NCBI RefSeq assembly: GCF_019112545.1
Contig: NW_025064902.1
Location: forward strand, 480,623 to 544,622
Reading direction: 5' to 3'
DNA: 64,000 nt
DNA from: Guyanagaster necrorhizus
Taxonomy: Eukaryota; Basidiomycota; Agaricomycetes; Agaricales; Physalacriaceae
Below are positions 1 to 11,560 of the stretch, one piece after another; the stretch's first letter is position 1, and each line of letters begins with the position of its first letter. The notes beneath the pieces were generated by a model, which saw only the letters and a list, made by a program, of their open reading frames with translations, was not told where the DNA came from and did no database searches. A program made the translations under genes and the position numbers.

Positions 1-1119
1 TGGGAGTTCTGAGAAAGAGGTGACCAGACTGAGTTTTACTGAGCCAGATAGACCCATTTTCAAATTAGGCTCAGTTTCACCATCAACACCCATTACAGGT
101 CAATATCCATCTTTCTCTCAAAAGTTCAGTGTGACAAAAAGCATCATATCACAGGAGTACATGTACAGCAATCCATATTTGCCTCCAACCTTGAGGGGCT
201 GAGTTCTTTCAATGAAGTGGGCAGAATTTTGATTCCAAGATCATCTTGAAAGATTGGATGCCATTGCCTCTGATATCATAGCAAATCAAAAAATCGAAAT
301 TTCATTGTAAGTTATTCAGATTTTGTCTTCATCTTTCTATGCTTCTCAAAATTTGTCAGTTTAAAAGCCATAAAAGCTGACCTAAGGCAATCAGCATGAG
401 ATTTTAACTATATCAAGGAGTGTACTGCTAAACTTGAGGATGAGCATTCTCAAAATCTTAGCTGAATATATGACAAGCATACTGAAGAATATTTTGATGA
501 TGCATTGGGATGATACTACTCTTTTGATGAGACACAAGTTAACCTTCTCAGCTGTGAAAATAGCCTGCAAGAATCAGCTGTTGCTGAGCAAATAGAGGTG
601 AGTGATTACTTGCATGCTTCTTTAAATCTGTAAGAGGTGCTGCAGAGTGACTGGTGTGGGTCTGATCTCTAATGGTCAGCCTATTAACCCAGCCTTTCAT
701 TGAAGAAAGGCAGCCATCAAGTACTTTACTGACATTTCTGTCCATTTATTTCAGTCTCTCTCCTACAATTGTTTCATGCATAGTTACTTCATGCAACCTT
801 GGAATGAACATATAAGATGAGAATGCAAAGCCCACCTAGTTTGTCTCAGTCTTTGGTGGATATTGCAGGGAAGATGTAATTCTGATTTATTTCCAGTGAA
901 AGCCTTTACACTGTGGCCATCTACTGGTATGTATACCTCCAGGACCTATAGTACATTGAATGGCTCAGGCTCACACTTTGTCACTACCTGTCCCTCCAAA
1001 GCCCAAAAAACCAGCCCCACCCAGCCTGGGCATCACTACAAATCATAGATCAGATACTAAATGATGAGCACTGAGTTTCTTTGGCATATAGAATATGCTA
1101 GACCCATTTATAGTGAGTC
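1..1119. other. CpG-depleted unidentified relic
   Basis: About 1.1 kb with almost no CpG and no long reading frame. Short stretches around 130-300 and 420-600 look like broken coding sequence on the plus strand, with a possible splice donor near 308, but I recognise no domain. Given what follows it is probably old transposon or gene debris. Function unknown. Confidence 0.4.
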
Positions 1120-2735
1120 TGCTGACATGCTCTGAACATGTCTATGCATGTAATTTTGTGAAATACAGTACTACATACTAAGTACAAAAGTACTATTAAG
1201 CATGTGAAGCAAAATAGAGCTAGAGCACAATAAAAGAAAGGCTAGCCATGATGGGCTTGGGTGACAATTGGTAGAGTACATGACTTAGCTTCAGAATAAT
1301 ACTGAAGGGTCACACTGTGCAGGAAGTCTCAGTACTTCACACTGAATGAACTGATAATGGCACAGAGCTTGTGCATTAAGAATAGAAATCACACAGAACT
1401 ATAGATATGACCTTGCATGTGAGAGACTGTGTGCAGTACTCTTGTGCAGGACTTTGTGTAGTACTGATATATGATGCATAACCATGGGATGGATTAATTG
1501 ATGTGCTCTAGGCCAGAAATGATACACATTTCAAGTAAGATAGAATATCTGGACACTTAGCTAGAGAATATAATAATTGTGGCTGACTCCAGACATGAGA
1601 GATAACCCTGGAGGCCTGAAACAGATCCTGAGAGTGGCAGAATAATCCCAAGGAGATAAGAAAGTGAAGAGACCTGTAGCTAGATCAGCTAACTGATGTC
1701 AGATTGCATAGAAACAGAAGATGCAGTCTCAACCTGGAGCAGAATATGGATGTCAGACAACAACATGCATGTGAATGACTCATGAGAGACTCCAGAATGG
1801 AGTTTCACACATTGAAATTACTATATTTGGTGTCTCTTAGTAAGTACAGTAGTAGTCTATTTAAATACCATATTGTAAGAGTAATAGACAAGTTTCTGAC
1901 CCTCCACAGTTGCAGTGTATTGGAGATGAAGGCTTTGCACTCTAGCTCTGGGTTTGTGTTTGTAACTTCAGGCAAGAGAATAAACCAACTATTGAGATCC
2001 TTAAGAGAGATCTGAAAACTGTGTGAGGCATCAAAGCTTCCATGAGACTCTAGTTCAAGTTAATAAGAGGTTTTGAATTGCACTCTAGCCTGAGAATAAG
2101 AGGGCAGTGTCTGAAGGGCACTCTTTTGAGTTTTTGAGATATTTGTGATGTGAGGCACTACAAGTGGCAGAGGTTCAAACCCTTTGGATCTGTAGACAGG
2201 GTTTTATTGTGTTTTTGTGTCTCTGGATCACATAGGTTCAAATCCTGTGGGTCTATGATTGGTTTGAAAACTTGTGCACAGAGGTTTGAACTCTTTAGCA
2301 CTTGTGGATGTATTTTAAAAGTGTTTCTGCCTAGAACATGAAGTTTTGAGTTGTGTACAGTGTGTTTTAGGAATTTGGAATTGATCTAAGCAGTGCTTAG
2401 GACTATTGGAGAGTTTTATGGGTGTGTTTTGAAGTATTGTATTGAGCTACAGTATCCTTGCCTTGAGGCCCAGTAATATTCATTGCCTTCTCTTGCTTTT
2501 AAATGAAAAGCTTTGAGACTTAGAGAGATCTGAGGCTGTTATACATGTGCTATTGCTATTTATGCATAGTGGATCATTGAGAAAACCATTATATTTGCTA
2601 TAACTTCTCTTATCACATTATAATCCCCCAATGAACTAAGAAGTATTATATGTTTATATTGGTGTGGTTGTGATCAGTGGATAGCACTCTGCTGTATCAG
2701 TTTTCATCTCACACACATGCAAAATCTCTTCACTA
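1120..2735 (-). repeat. Dispersed repeat D, copy D1 (inverted)
   Basis: This is the reverse complement of the 1.8-kb repeats at 23616-25387 (D2) and 28515-30375 (D3). The match runs nearly end to end, for example 2030-2560 against 23820-24290 reversed. On this strand the copy starts TGCTGA and ends near TTCACTA; the other copies end TTCAACA or TTCACCA, so the family has LTR-like TG...CA ends. There is no open frame of interest. The flanks (GAGTC and GTTCT) are not a clear target-site duplication. It may be a solo LTR of a long-LTR family or a non-coding element. The repeat itself is certain; the class is inference. Confidence 0.75.
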
Positions 2736-2819
2736 GTTCTATATCTGGAAAAATATTAAGCCACTATTAAACAATTACAAATATTCAGCACTGCTTCCAC
2801 TGGGATCCATTCTGATGTT

Positions 2820-3403
2820 CTGTTGTTGTCAGTATAGAAGGGTGGATGATAAGAATAATAAGAATAATAAGATAAGCAATGAAGATGTGGGTAAGAGGGA
2901 TGAAGTGGCAAGGCTGGTAGAATATGTCTTGGCAGCGATAATCACACCAGATAGTCAGAGAGTTTGATAAGTGTATTAAACTTTAGCTCAAGACTGTGGT
3001 ACATCACTTTAAGATACTGTTCTTAAATACTTGTCTGAGAACCCTTTACCCTACAGGCAATTATTGTTTCATCTCTATAGTCCTATCTTATTGTTTAAAT
3101 GATAATAACTGTGTCTATCTGGTTGGATGTTATTGTCATTCTGCTATGTCATTGCTATAGTGAGGGTATTGTAGGCCACAGTGGTTGCTAGAAAAAGGGC
3201 ATGGAGTAATGCCCACTATTGTGCTATTGCTAACTGTTTATTGTGTGGCATTGAGTAAGATGCAGCTTGTTGCATTGTCATGGCATTGTCATCCATAGTT
3301 TCCTCATGGTTGGGGCTATGCTATAGTTGGGCTTAGATAAGCATTGGCTTACTAAACATTGGCAGGTCATGATTTTAGGGGTAAAAGTGTGAAAATTATG
3401 ACA
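2820..3403 (-). mobile_element. LTR-like remnant (solo LTR, reverse orientation)
   Basis: Read on the minus strand it begins TGTCATAATTTTC at 3403, like the TGTTATRATTTT starts of the gypsy LTRs here. Near 2970-2995 it contains a derivative of the LTR core motif AGCTTTGAGCTAA. The far end is not sharp and no target-site duplication is visible, so the left boundary is a guess. It abuts the decayed F-box segment at 3404. Confidence 0.4.
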
Positions 3404-3469
3404 CAAAAAATACATTCAACTTGCCTTAAAACCTCCATCATCTCATATCCCTCTGTTTGTAAAACAAAT
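3404..3469 (+). pseudogene. Left piece of decayed F-box segment, split by element A
   Basis: This short stretch matches about 56663-56725 in the undecayed paralogous segment and continues after element A at 16463. CpGs of the 56.7-kb copy read as TG or CA here. It shows that element A landed inside this segment. Confidence 0.65.
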
Positions 3470-3922
3470 TGTTATGATTTTTTCCTTATTTTATCACTTT
3501 TGTTTCTTATCTTATCAGGATACCTATCTTATCTCAAGCACTTATCCATGAGCATAGAAAATTATGTAATCACAACAGACAAGCAGTGCTATTGTCCTTG
3601 GTCATCTTATCTATGAAAAATGCCCCATTGTCTACTCCCTGACAACCAGGTAGAACCAGTAGTATAGTGCAGAATGGTACAATAGACAGTAGTTATATTT
3701 ATCATGACTCAGACCATATATAAGTAGGATAGCTCTCACTATAATAGTCCAGCTTTGAGCTATAAGTTTATCTCACACTATCTCCTCTTGAGCCTAGCTT
3801 GTCTTTAGCCTTGAAGCACTTCACCTGTCAGAACATATTGAGTGGACTCTAATATGACTGTATGAACACAATACAGTGCTAGTTTATCACATGTTCAGAT
3901 TACATGCCAGTTAGATCTAATA
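3470..3922 (+). repeat. 5' LTR of gypsy A
   Basis: 453 bp, starting TGTTATGATTTT and ending CTAATA (CTAACA in the 3' copy). It contains a TATA box (TATATAAGTAGG, 3717-3728) and, 34 bp downstream of its start, the motif AGCTTTGAGCTA (3751-3762), which is the likely transcript start and self-primer. Confidence 0.92.
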
Positions 3923-3923
3923 G

Positions 3924-3936
3924 TTAGCTTGAAGCT
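3924..3936 (+). promoter_or_regulatory. Predicted self-priming primer-binding site of gypsy A
   Basis: One base after the 5' LTR lies TTAGCTTGAAGCT. Its reverse complement AGCTTCAAGCTAA matches the LTR motif at 3751 except for a central CA versus TG and the last base. A CA/TG split is what two independent decays of one CpG give, so the ancestral pairing core was probably TTCGAG. There is no TGG start as for a tRNA-primed site. The mechanism is inferred by analogy with Tf1. Confidence 0.6.
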
Positions 3937-4002
3937 TCCTGCTTCTCTTTTCTTATGCATATTAGAGGTAAAGGAAACTGAATGCTATCAACTCACAACA
4001 TT

Positions 4003-6802
4003 ACCTCTGACTTTTTCAAGCTCTTGAGCACTGTTATTGGCATCCTGATTGGACTCTTTGTTATTGTATATCTTTGCCAAGGAAATCAGTTTGTTACCAT
4101 CTGGGTAATCAGATATTATCATGGCCTTCAAACAATCTATTGCCAAACCTGAAATATTACACCCATCCTCCCTCTCCATGGCTTTCCTCCTGAGACTGTC
4201 TGAGCCACTGATGAGCCTGCACAAAAAACAATACCAGAAGCTGCCCCAAGGATTACAAATTTGAAAACTCTTCTGACAGAACAAGAAGAACACTGATACC
4301 ACCAATAATACCACTAATGTGTTCTCTGTCATAACTCACTGTACCTCCCTCTGGTCCCAGATCATGAGAATGAGAATCTCTCCAGCAACTTCTTTAGTGT
4401 AGAACCATTCTCTGCTCCTTCTACTGCCCTCTCAGAGCACAGAATTGGAAACTATGCTTGAGACTCCTTTGATGCCACTAGAATGGCTACAGGCTCCAGC
4501 CACAACTCTCCCTACATGACTTCTGACAGGAACTCTATGAGTTTCTATCTCAGCAATCAGACCAATAGGCACAGTGATGTCAATCTCTACTGGCAGAGTA
4601 TTGACTGCAATGTTGCAAGGGCCCATAGGGCATAGCCAGACAGGACCTGATTGGAGTTCAAAGCCTGGCACAGTGCTAAAGAAGCCTATCAATGAGAACA
4701 ATATGAAGAAGAAGGCAGGCAACAATGAAGAAGAGATCACTATAAGCAGGATAGGTACTATAGCATACTCTAGAGTCTCTTCTGAGAGCCAAGCTGGCAA
4801 GGCTCATTGGTGAGCTAGTCTGAATCTGAGGTTCCCAACCCACACACAGCAGGTTCCCTTCTCTGAACTCCTGACACACCTTTATCCACCTATGGAATCT
4901 GTCCCCCATCTCCAGTCCACATCTCTGACTCAACTATCTGATGACTCATCTGAGGCAGAGTTGCTGGAGTACTCCTCAACAAGCAGAATACTAACTGATT
5001 TTAAGAGTATCATGCAGCAGTAGAGACAGCAGAAGGCCAAGAAGAATCCAGTGAGAGACTCCTCCTCTAAGCTACCTCTCCTGATGACCCTAGACTCAGC
5101 ACTCAAGAATAGCTCACCTATGATAGTGAAACCCCAGGTGCTATCTATCTTTGACCCATCTGATGACTCTCCTGAGAAGGACAGTGGGGACAGCAGGAGA
5201 GATGACAATCAGGATGTAGTGTCTTTTGACTAGTCTAAGAGATTTTACAAATGTGAATCTGAAGAATTATTGGAAGAGGAAATACAGCAGAAAAGGGGAA
5301 AAGAGTTCAGAATGATATACCAGAAGAGGGTCATTGAGATTCCTCAAGATATAGGATGAAGTATGACTCTGCTGGAGAAGGAGTATTTAGTAGTGTCTGA
5401 CCTTGAAAGAATTGATATTTTACAGTATAGCACCATAGAGCAAGCTATTTTTCTCTATAACAAAACCCATCCCAAATACCACCTGGCCAAGCTTCTGGGT
5501 TATCAATCTCAGTTCAACATCTGACCAATGCTGAATATGCCACCTATTCCTCTGAAGCAAGCAGTTTATTTGGCACCAACTATTCAAACTGTTGCTATGA
5601 TTTCCACATACTGTTGGCAACCACAAACCCTACAAGCTGAGAACTCAATCAGATACTCTTGGAAGCTAAAGGGAAGCCAATTGATGGGAGGATAACCTCT
5701 GGCTGATGAAGCTGAATCCAGTGACCAGGCTGAAGAAGATGATCCTGAAGCCACTACACAGAAGATCATGGTCATAAATAGAAGAATTGTCAGGAAATCA
5801 GAAGGCCAAATTGTGGGAAGTCCAATTGCTGATGACCACTCTCTTCATTCATTCTCTGGATCACATCAGAAAATTCTGCTCTTCCACATATATTCAAATA
5901 TAATGAGACCACTTGCCAATGATTCAGTCCTCATCCAATGTAAACCCAACCTTATATAAAAGCTATAACCCTTCAAGGAGAACTCTGATGATATTGATTG
6001 CTTTTTAATTAATTGCAAACAATACTTTGAGATGTATTCTGCATACTTATCAGCCAACATTTATTGAGTCACCTTTGCTGCATCTTACTTTGAGGACAAG
6101 GCTAAAGTCTGATGGATATTAGAGAGTCAGAACCTCTACTCTATCATCAGGAGGCACCATTGACTGCCATCCTGGCCAATATTCAAGCAGATAGTATACA
6201 ACAAGTTCATTGACCCAGCTGTCTAAGAAGTTCATAAGAAGAAGATGAAAGATCTTCAGATGGGAGAACAAATGGCCACTGAATGCTTCAATGAATTTGA
6301 GTGACTTGCAAAGTTGGCAGGGCTCATTGACAATATTGAAGATGATGGATGCCTGATGGAGTACCTGAAAAATGGAATTCCCCACTCTTACATCCAGATG
6401 ATATCTGACATTGGCTTCAACATCCTGAAGGAATACAAGAAATGGAATGTGCAGATCATTACAATAAACAAGAAGTGGCACTGACAGAAGACAGAGAATG
6501 CTTACAGGCAGGACAATAGGAGGCCCAATCAAGGAAAGGCTAACATGCTGACTCCTGCCAAACCTAACACTTTCTCTTTAACTTCCAAGCCCTCTTATTC
6601 TGCCCAGAAGACCAGTACTAGGATCACCTACATCAAGCAAGAGAAGCCTATGGATGTTGACAGGCTAAAGAAGGAGGGGAAGTGCTTTAACTGTGGAGAG
6701 AAGAGTCACCTGTCCAGAAACTGCCTCAGAAAGAAGAAAACCCCTGAGGAGATCTGGGCACAAATAGCCAAGTTGCAGAAGGAAGCTGATGGGCTCAAAT
6801 AA
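4003..6802 (+). pseudogene. gag of gypsy A (CpG-decayed)
   Basis: Degenerate gag of about 930 codons. The N-terminal half is rich in Ser, Glu and Asp with no recognised fold. A retrotransposon-gag core lies near 5980-6420 (FEDKAKV-W motif near 6090). A canonical zinc knuckle CFNCGEKSHLSRNC (CX2CX4HX4C) lies near 6682-6725. Many in-frame TGA stops sit where Arg (CGA) or Trp (TGG) is expected. It would have packaged element RNA into particles. Gypsy B (19268-20618) and gypsy E (31150-34140, minus) carry related gag relics. Confidence 0.85.
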
Positions 6803-9800
6803 CTTGAGAAGGACATGAAGGTGGAGGAGGTAAAAGATGGAGTCAACAAGCGAGTGATTCCACTCAGTCAGCCAAAGGACTTAACAGTGTGTCTTGGAAT
6901 ACTGCCAGTCAGACTTATGCTAGCTCTGTAGGTATTTATTTACATGCACATTCAAATATACCCAATTCTGTTACCCTAAACACACTGAAGGAATTGCAAA
7001 AACCAAAAACTCAACTGCCCATAGGCCAAACAGGGAGAGAGACCTCTAATGACTGATTAAAGTCATTCAACACCAAATGGACTTGGTGGGTCATCTGAAA
7101 TTCCAAGGACAAAGCTGAGGCCAAGGCTGTGCTCAAGAATTGGATACACTGAACATAAGCTGAAGAAGTGACCAATGAAATGATTAAAGAGATGAGAAAG
7201 ACAGAAAGAAACTAAGCATTGGAGTGGCTGGATGAGCTGAGGGGATCAAAAAAGTATAGTTGATGACAGAAGGCTGTGGAGAGGGACCTGACCACAAAGG
7301 TACAGATCCAAACCCTGACCAACTGATCTATGCATACTGTCACCACCCTGATTGACAGTGGCTGTACTAGGAGTTCCATCAATTGTGCTTTCATCACCAA
7401 GCACAATCTTTCAACCTGAGTCACTGCAGGTCTGATCCTGGTCTACAATGCTGATGGGATCAAGAACCAAGCCAGTTCAATCACAGAATTTGTTGAACTC
7501 CACTTAATGGTTGAGGATCACATAGAATAGATTGATCTGGCTGTGACCAACTTGAGATCTAAAGAGATCTTTCTTAGTCATAACTGGCTCACATGGCATA
7601 ACCTGCTGATCAATTGGAAGACAGGATGTATCACCCTTGTGCAATGCCACTGCTGAAAGATCCCCTTTGAGCTACTGGATGAGAATCCCAAAGACTGATA
7701 GAATGAAGAGATGGAGGATGAAGATACTATTCTCATAGTTGACCTGAATCAAGCAATCTGCATCTGAGCAACACATCATGCCAATAATCTGGCTGCCAAA
7801 GCAAATGCTGGAAAGAAGGCCAAGATGTTTGAAGCAATAGTGCTAGGATAGGCATAGAATTATTGGAATCTCTTTAACAAAGAGAATTTTGATGAGTTGC
7901 CAGAACTGAAACCTTGGAATCATGCAATTGAACTCATTCTGAATGCCAATGCTAATCTGGACTGCAAAATGTACCCTCTTGGGCAACTGAAACAACAAGA
8001 ACTCAACAAGTTCCTAGATGAGAATCTTTCCAGCAGAAGGATCCAACCATTGAAGTCCCCTATGGCTTCTCCCTTCTTTTTCATCAAAAAGAAGGATGGG
8101 AAACTCTGATCAGTTCAAGACTACTGGAAGCTAAATGAGATAATGATCAAAAACTATTACCCACTTCTTCTGATCTCAGAGCTGAGGGATAAACTCTGAG
8201 GAGCAAAGTATTACACCAAACTGTATGTATGATGGGAATATAACAATGTCCAGATCAAGAAAGGGGATAAATGGAAGGCAGCATTCTGAACTAACCAAAG
8301 ACTTTTTGACCCCATGATCATGTTCTTCAGACTAATGAACTCTCCTGCCATCTTTCAATAGATGATGAATGACATTTTCAGAGACCTCATCATGACTGAA
8401 AAGGTTACTATCTATCTGGATAATATCTTGATCATGTCAAAGGATCAGAATGAGCACTGGTGACTCATATGACAAGTACTTGAGTTGATGAGGAAGCACA
8501 AGCTCTTTCTTAAGGCCAAAAATGTGAATTTGAGGTACTAGAAACTGAGTACCTCAGGGTTATTATTATGAGTGAAGGAAACATCTGGATAGATCTGGTT
8601 AAGATGGCAGGAGTGATGGAGTGGCCAATGCTGACCAAGAAGAATGAGTTGCAATCATTCCTTGGATTTATGAATTTCTACTGCTGATTTATCCAAGATT
8701 ACAGCAAGATGGTTTGCCCTATGATATAACTCATGGAGAATACCCCTTGGTCCTGAGGAATTGCACAGCAGTCAGCACTTAAAGATCTGAAAAGATGATT
8801 GGCCAAGAACATGGTACTGGCAATACTGACAGAGGAGGGACAATTCAGAGTTGAGGCTGACTCAAGTGAAGGAGCAATAAAAGCAGTACTCTTGCAGGAA
8901 CAGGATGGGAAATAGTAACCTGTTGCCTTTCTCTTGAAGGCACTCACCACTACTGAATGCAACTATAAGATTTATGACAAGGAACTCCTTGCCATCATGC
9001 TTGCACTTGCTGAATGGAGGTATTATCTGATTGGTGCCATTCATACCTTCAAGGTCTGAACCAACCACCAAAATCTATGATACTTCTGACTACTGCAGAA
9101 ACTTAATTGATGACAAGCTCAATGAGTCACCAAGCTCTTCCATTATCAGTACACTTTACACCATAAGGTGAAAACAGCAAACAAGAAGGTGAACTTATTA
9201 AGCTGCCAACCTGATCACAATCAAGGAGGAGAAGATGACAGCAGAGTGATGCTTCTGAGGCTGGAGCATTTCAGAGCTATGATAATGCCAATAGAGGAGG
9301 AAATGCATGAGCAAATCAAGAGCATGATGCAACAGATGGAGTCATGAGACCAGCAGATTGCCCTCTTCATCAATCATGAGTGGAGCATGACTAAATGAGA
9401 GGATCTAATCTATTACAACAATCAGATCTATATCTCCTGAGATCATGCACTCCAAAGAAAAATTATTGCTATGTCCTATGACCACATCACTGCAGGACAT
9501 CCAGGAATTGCAAAGACAAAGGAGTTGGTGTTAAAAGAGTATTGGTGGCTGAAGATAGAACAAGACATCAAGAAGTACATTAAGGAATGTGAGACTTGTC
9601 AGCAGACTAAGTCAAACATCCAGGCACATGCTGCTCTGCTTCACCTGAATGAGGTCTCCAAGAAACCCTGGACTCACATCTTGGTTGATATAGTCACCAG
9701 ACTCTCAGATTGCAATGGCTATGATGCCATTCTCATCATTGTTGACCAGTTCTCTAAGGTGAACATTTCAATCACATGCTCAATGGAATTAACATTGAAA

Positions 9801-10136
9801 GGATGGGTGAAGATATTATGTGATAAAGTCTACATGAAGTACAAAATGCCTCAAGTCATCATTTCAGACCAAGGCCCACAATTCATATCAAAGTTCTTGG
9901 ATGATCTCTATCACCTCCTTAACATCTGAAGCAATGCCTCAACTGCTTACCACCCATAAACTGATGGACAAACAGAGCATATCAACCAAGAAATTAAAAA
10001 GTACCTCTGGATGTTCATCAATCATAGACAAGATGATTAGACTGAGTAGCTTGCTCTAGCAGCATTTCAGCACAACAACCATATTCTTTCTGCAATCAGC
10101 AAGACCCTCTTCTTCACCAACCATGGACATTACCCA
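6803..10136 (+). pseudogene. pol of gypsy A (PR-RT-RH-IN N-part, decayed)
   Basis: Order: aspartic protease with LIDSGCT near 7350; reverse transcriptase from about 7900 (SPFFFIKKKDGKL at about 8070), whose catalytic box reads YLDN instead of YLDD near 8415; a one-base deletion near 8520 that shifts the frame; RNase H around 8830-9150; integrase with an H2C2 finger (HPGIAKTK...CETCQQ, 9490-9605) and D-residue motifs VDI and SDQGPQF to about 9930. Many TGA stops. It breaks off at 10136, where the copia element enters, and resumes at 15372. Confidence 0.88.
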
Positions 10137-10358
10137 TATCAGCTGAACAAGCCAATGCACTAATATTGAACCAGTGAATGGGCCTTACCTATACATGCAA
10201 AAGTCATGCTGATGCTTGAAGATTCTATATTACCCATTTAGCTACAATTATGGAACAGTAGTAGAACTTACTAGAATACCTGTAGAGGTATATAAGTTCT
10301 GTAGTCATACCACTAATAACAGGTTCTTCATCTCTCCATTCCCTTATTGCTGCTAACA
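10137..10358 (+). repeat. 5' LTR of nested copia element
   Basis: 222 bp, ends GCTAACA. The start reads TATCAG where the other copy has TGTCAG. Same length as the 3' LTR at 15150. Confidence 0.88.
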
Positions 10359-10432
10359 GGTTATGGGCCCCAATTATAACTAAATCTTAATGATAACAAA
10401 CTCACCTCGCATACACTCACAATAACTCTAAT

Positions 10433-11560
10433 ATGTCCACCAACACTTTCTTATCCACTGCAAAACTTGGCAAGTACTTTGCAAAACTCCCTACATGTAA
10501 GGCCAATGGTATGAACTGGATCTTCTTTCATGACCATTTTCTTTTCACTATTAATGCTGCAGGTCTGAGTGTCCATTTTGAGGACATTGCAACTGCAGCT
10601 GAACTGACTGCACCTGCTATGGTAGACCCCAAGAACCTCACAGCAGATGAGACAAATGTGATGAATGAGTATGCAAAGAAGCATCAGATTTGGAAGTCTG
10701 AGCAGGCTATAATCAAATAGAGAATCACTTCAGTCATCTCAGATTCATTATTCTTGAAGGTGAAGGGTGAAACAATGGCAAAAGTGATATGAGAGAAAGT
10801 AAAGTCAGAGTATGAGAAGAAATCAAAGATAGTCACAGTTGACCTGTGCTGAAAGCTCCAGGATGAGTGGTGCACAGAAGGAGATGATGTGAAGACTCAC
10901 CTAACAAAGCTACAGTCCATATGCAAGGACCTCATCACAATGAGAGCTGACCCAGGTGATGATAACTTTGTTGCAATAGTCTTAGGATCACTTTCTGCCT
11001 CATTTGAAACATCTCTCTCTGTGCTTACAGGTGCATCCACACTTCTTGGCAAGGCTCTCAACCCTGACATGGTGCTACAGGGCATCAGTGACAAAGCAGA
11101 CCGATAAAAGGTCAGATCAGAAAAGAGTGAGAAGGAAGCCACACTCTATAGTGGGAACAGTGGAAAGAAGTCAAAGAAATCAGTGGAATGTTACAACTGC
11201 TACTGGAAGGGACATATGGTGAGAGATTGTTGGGCAAAAGGAGGAGGAAAAGAAGGACAAAGACTGAGGAGGGGGTATGGACAGGCAAATTCAGCAAAGA
11301 CAGACAAGGAATTTGATGCCACATGGTTTGCAGAGAAAGAAGAAGACAACTTCTTGAATCTACCAGCATTCCAGGATGTCAGCAACAGCAAAGAAGAAGA
11401 TGCTGACAATGAAACTGATAAATTAGACATTAGTACATCAGAACTCATAGGAGAAATAATCTCACTGACTTCTGGGAATCTTGCAGCAGCTGCTGCTGAT
11501 CCAGAATATGAGTATGAAATTGACATCTTTAACTCTGGTGCTACACAGCATATCACACTA
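10433..11560 (+). pseudogene. copia gag (decayed)
   Basis: An open start of 95 codons from the ATG at 10433 is followed by in-frame continuation past TGA and TAG stops. UBN2/retrotran-gag-like stretch at 10889-11107 (HLTKLQSICKDL, VLGSLSASFE). A zinc knuckle CYNCYWKGHMVRDC (CX2CX4HX4C) lies at 11186-11230. Gag of copia elements forms the particle shell. Non-functional as it stands. Confidence 0.82.

Noticed and set aside
4003..10136. Reassigned genetic code (TGA read as Arg or Trp) in the broken frames
   Set aside because: CpG is missing from LTRs and spacers as well, other stops and frameshifts occur, catalytic residues are changed (YLDN), and host genes G1 and G2 use TGA as stop. Mutation decay explains it.
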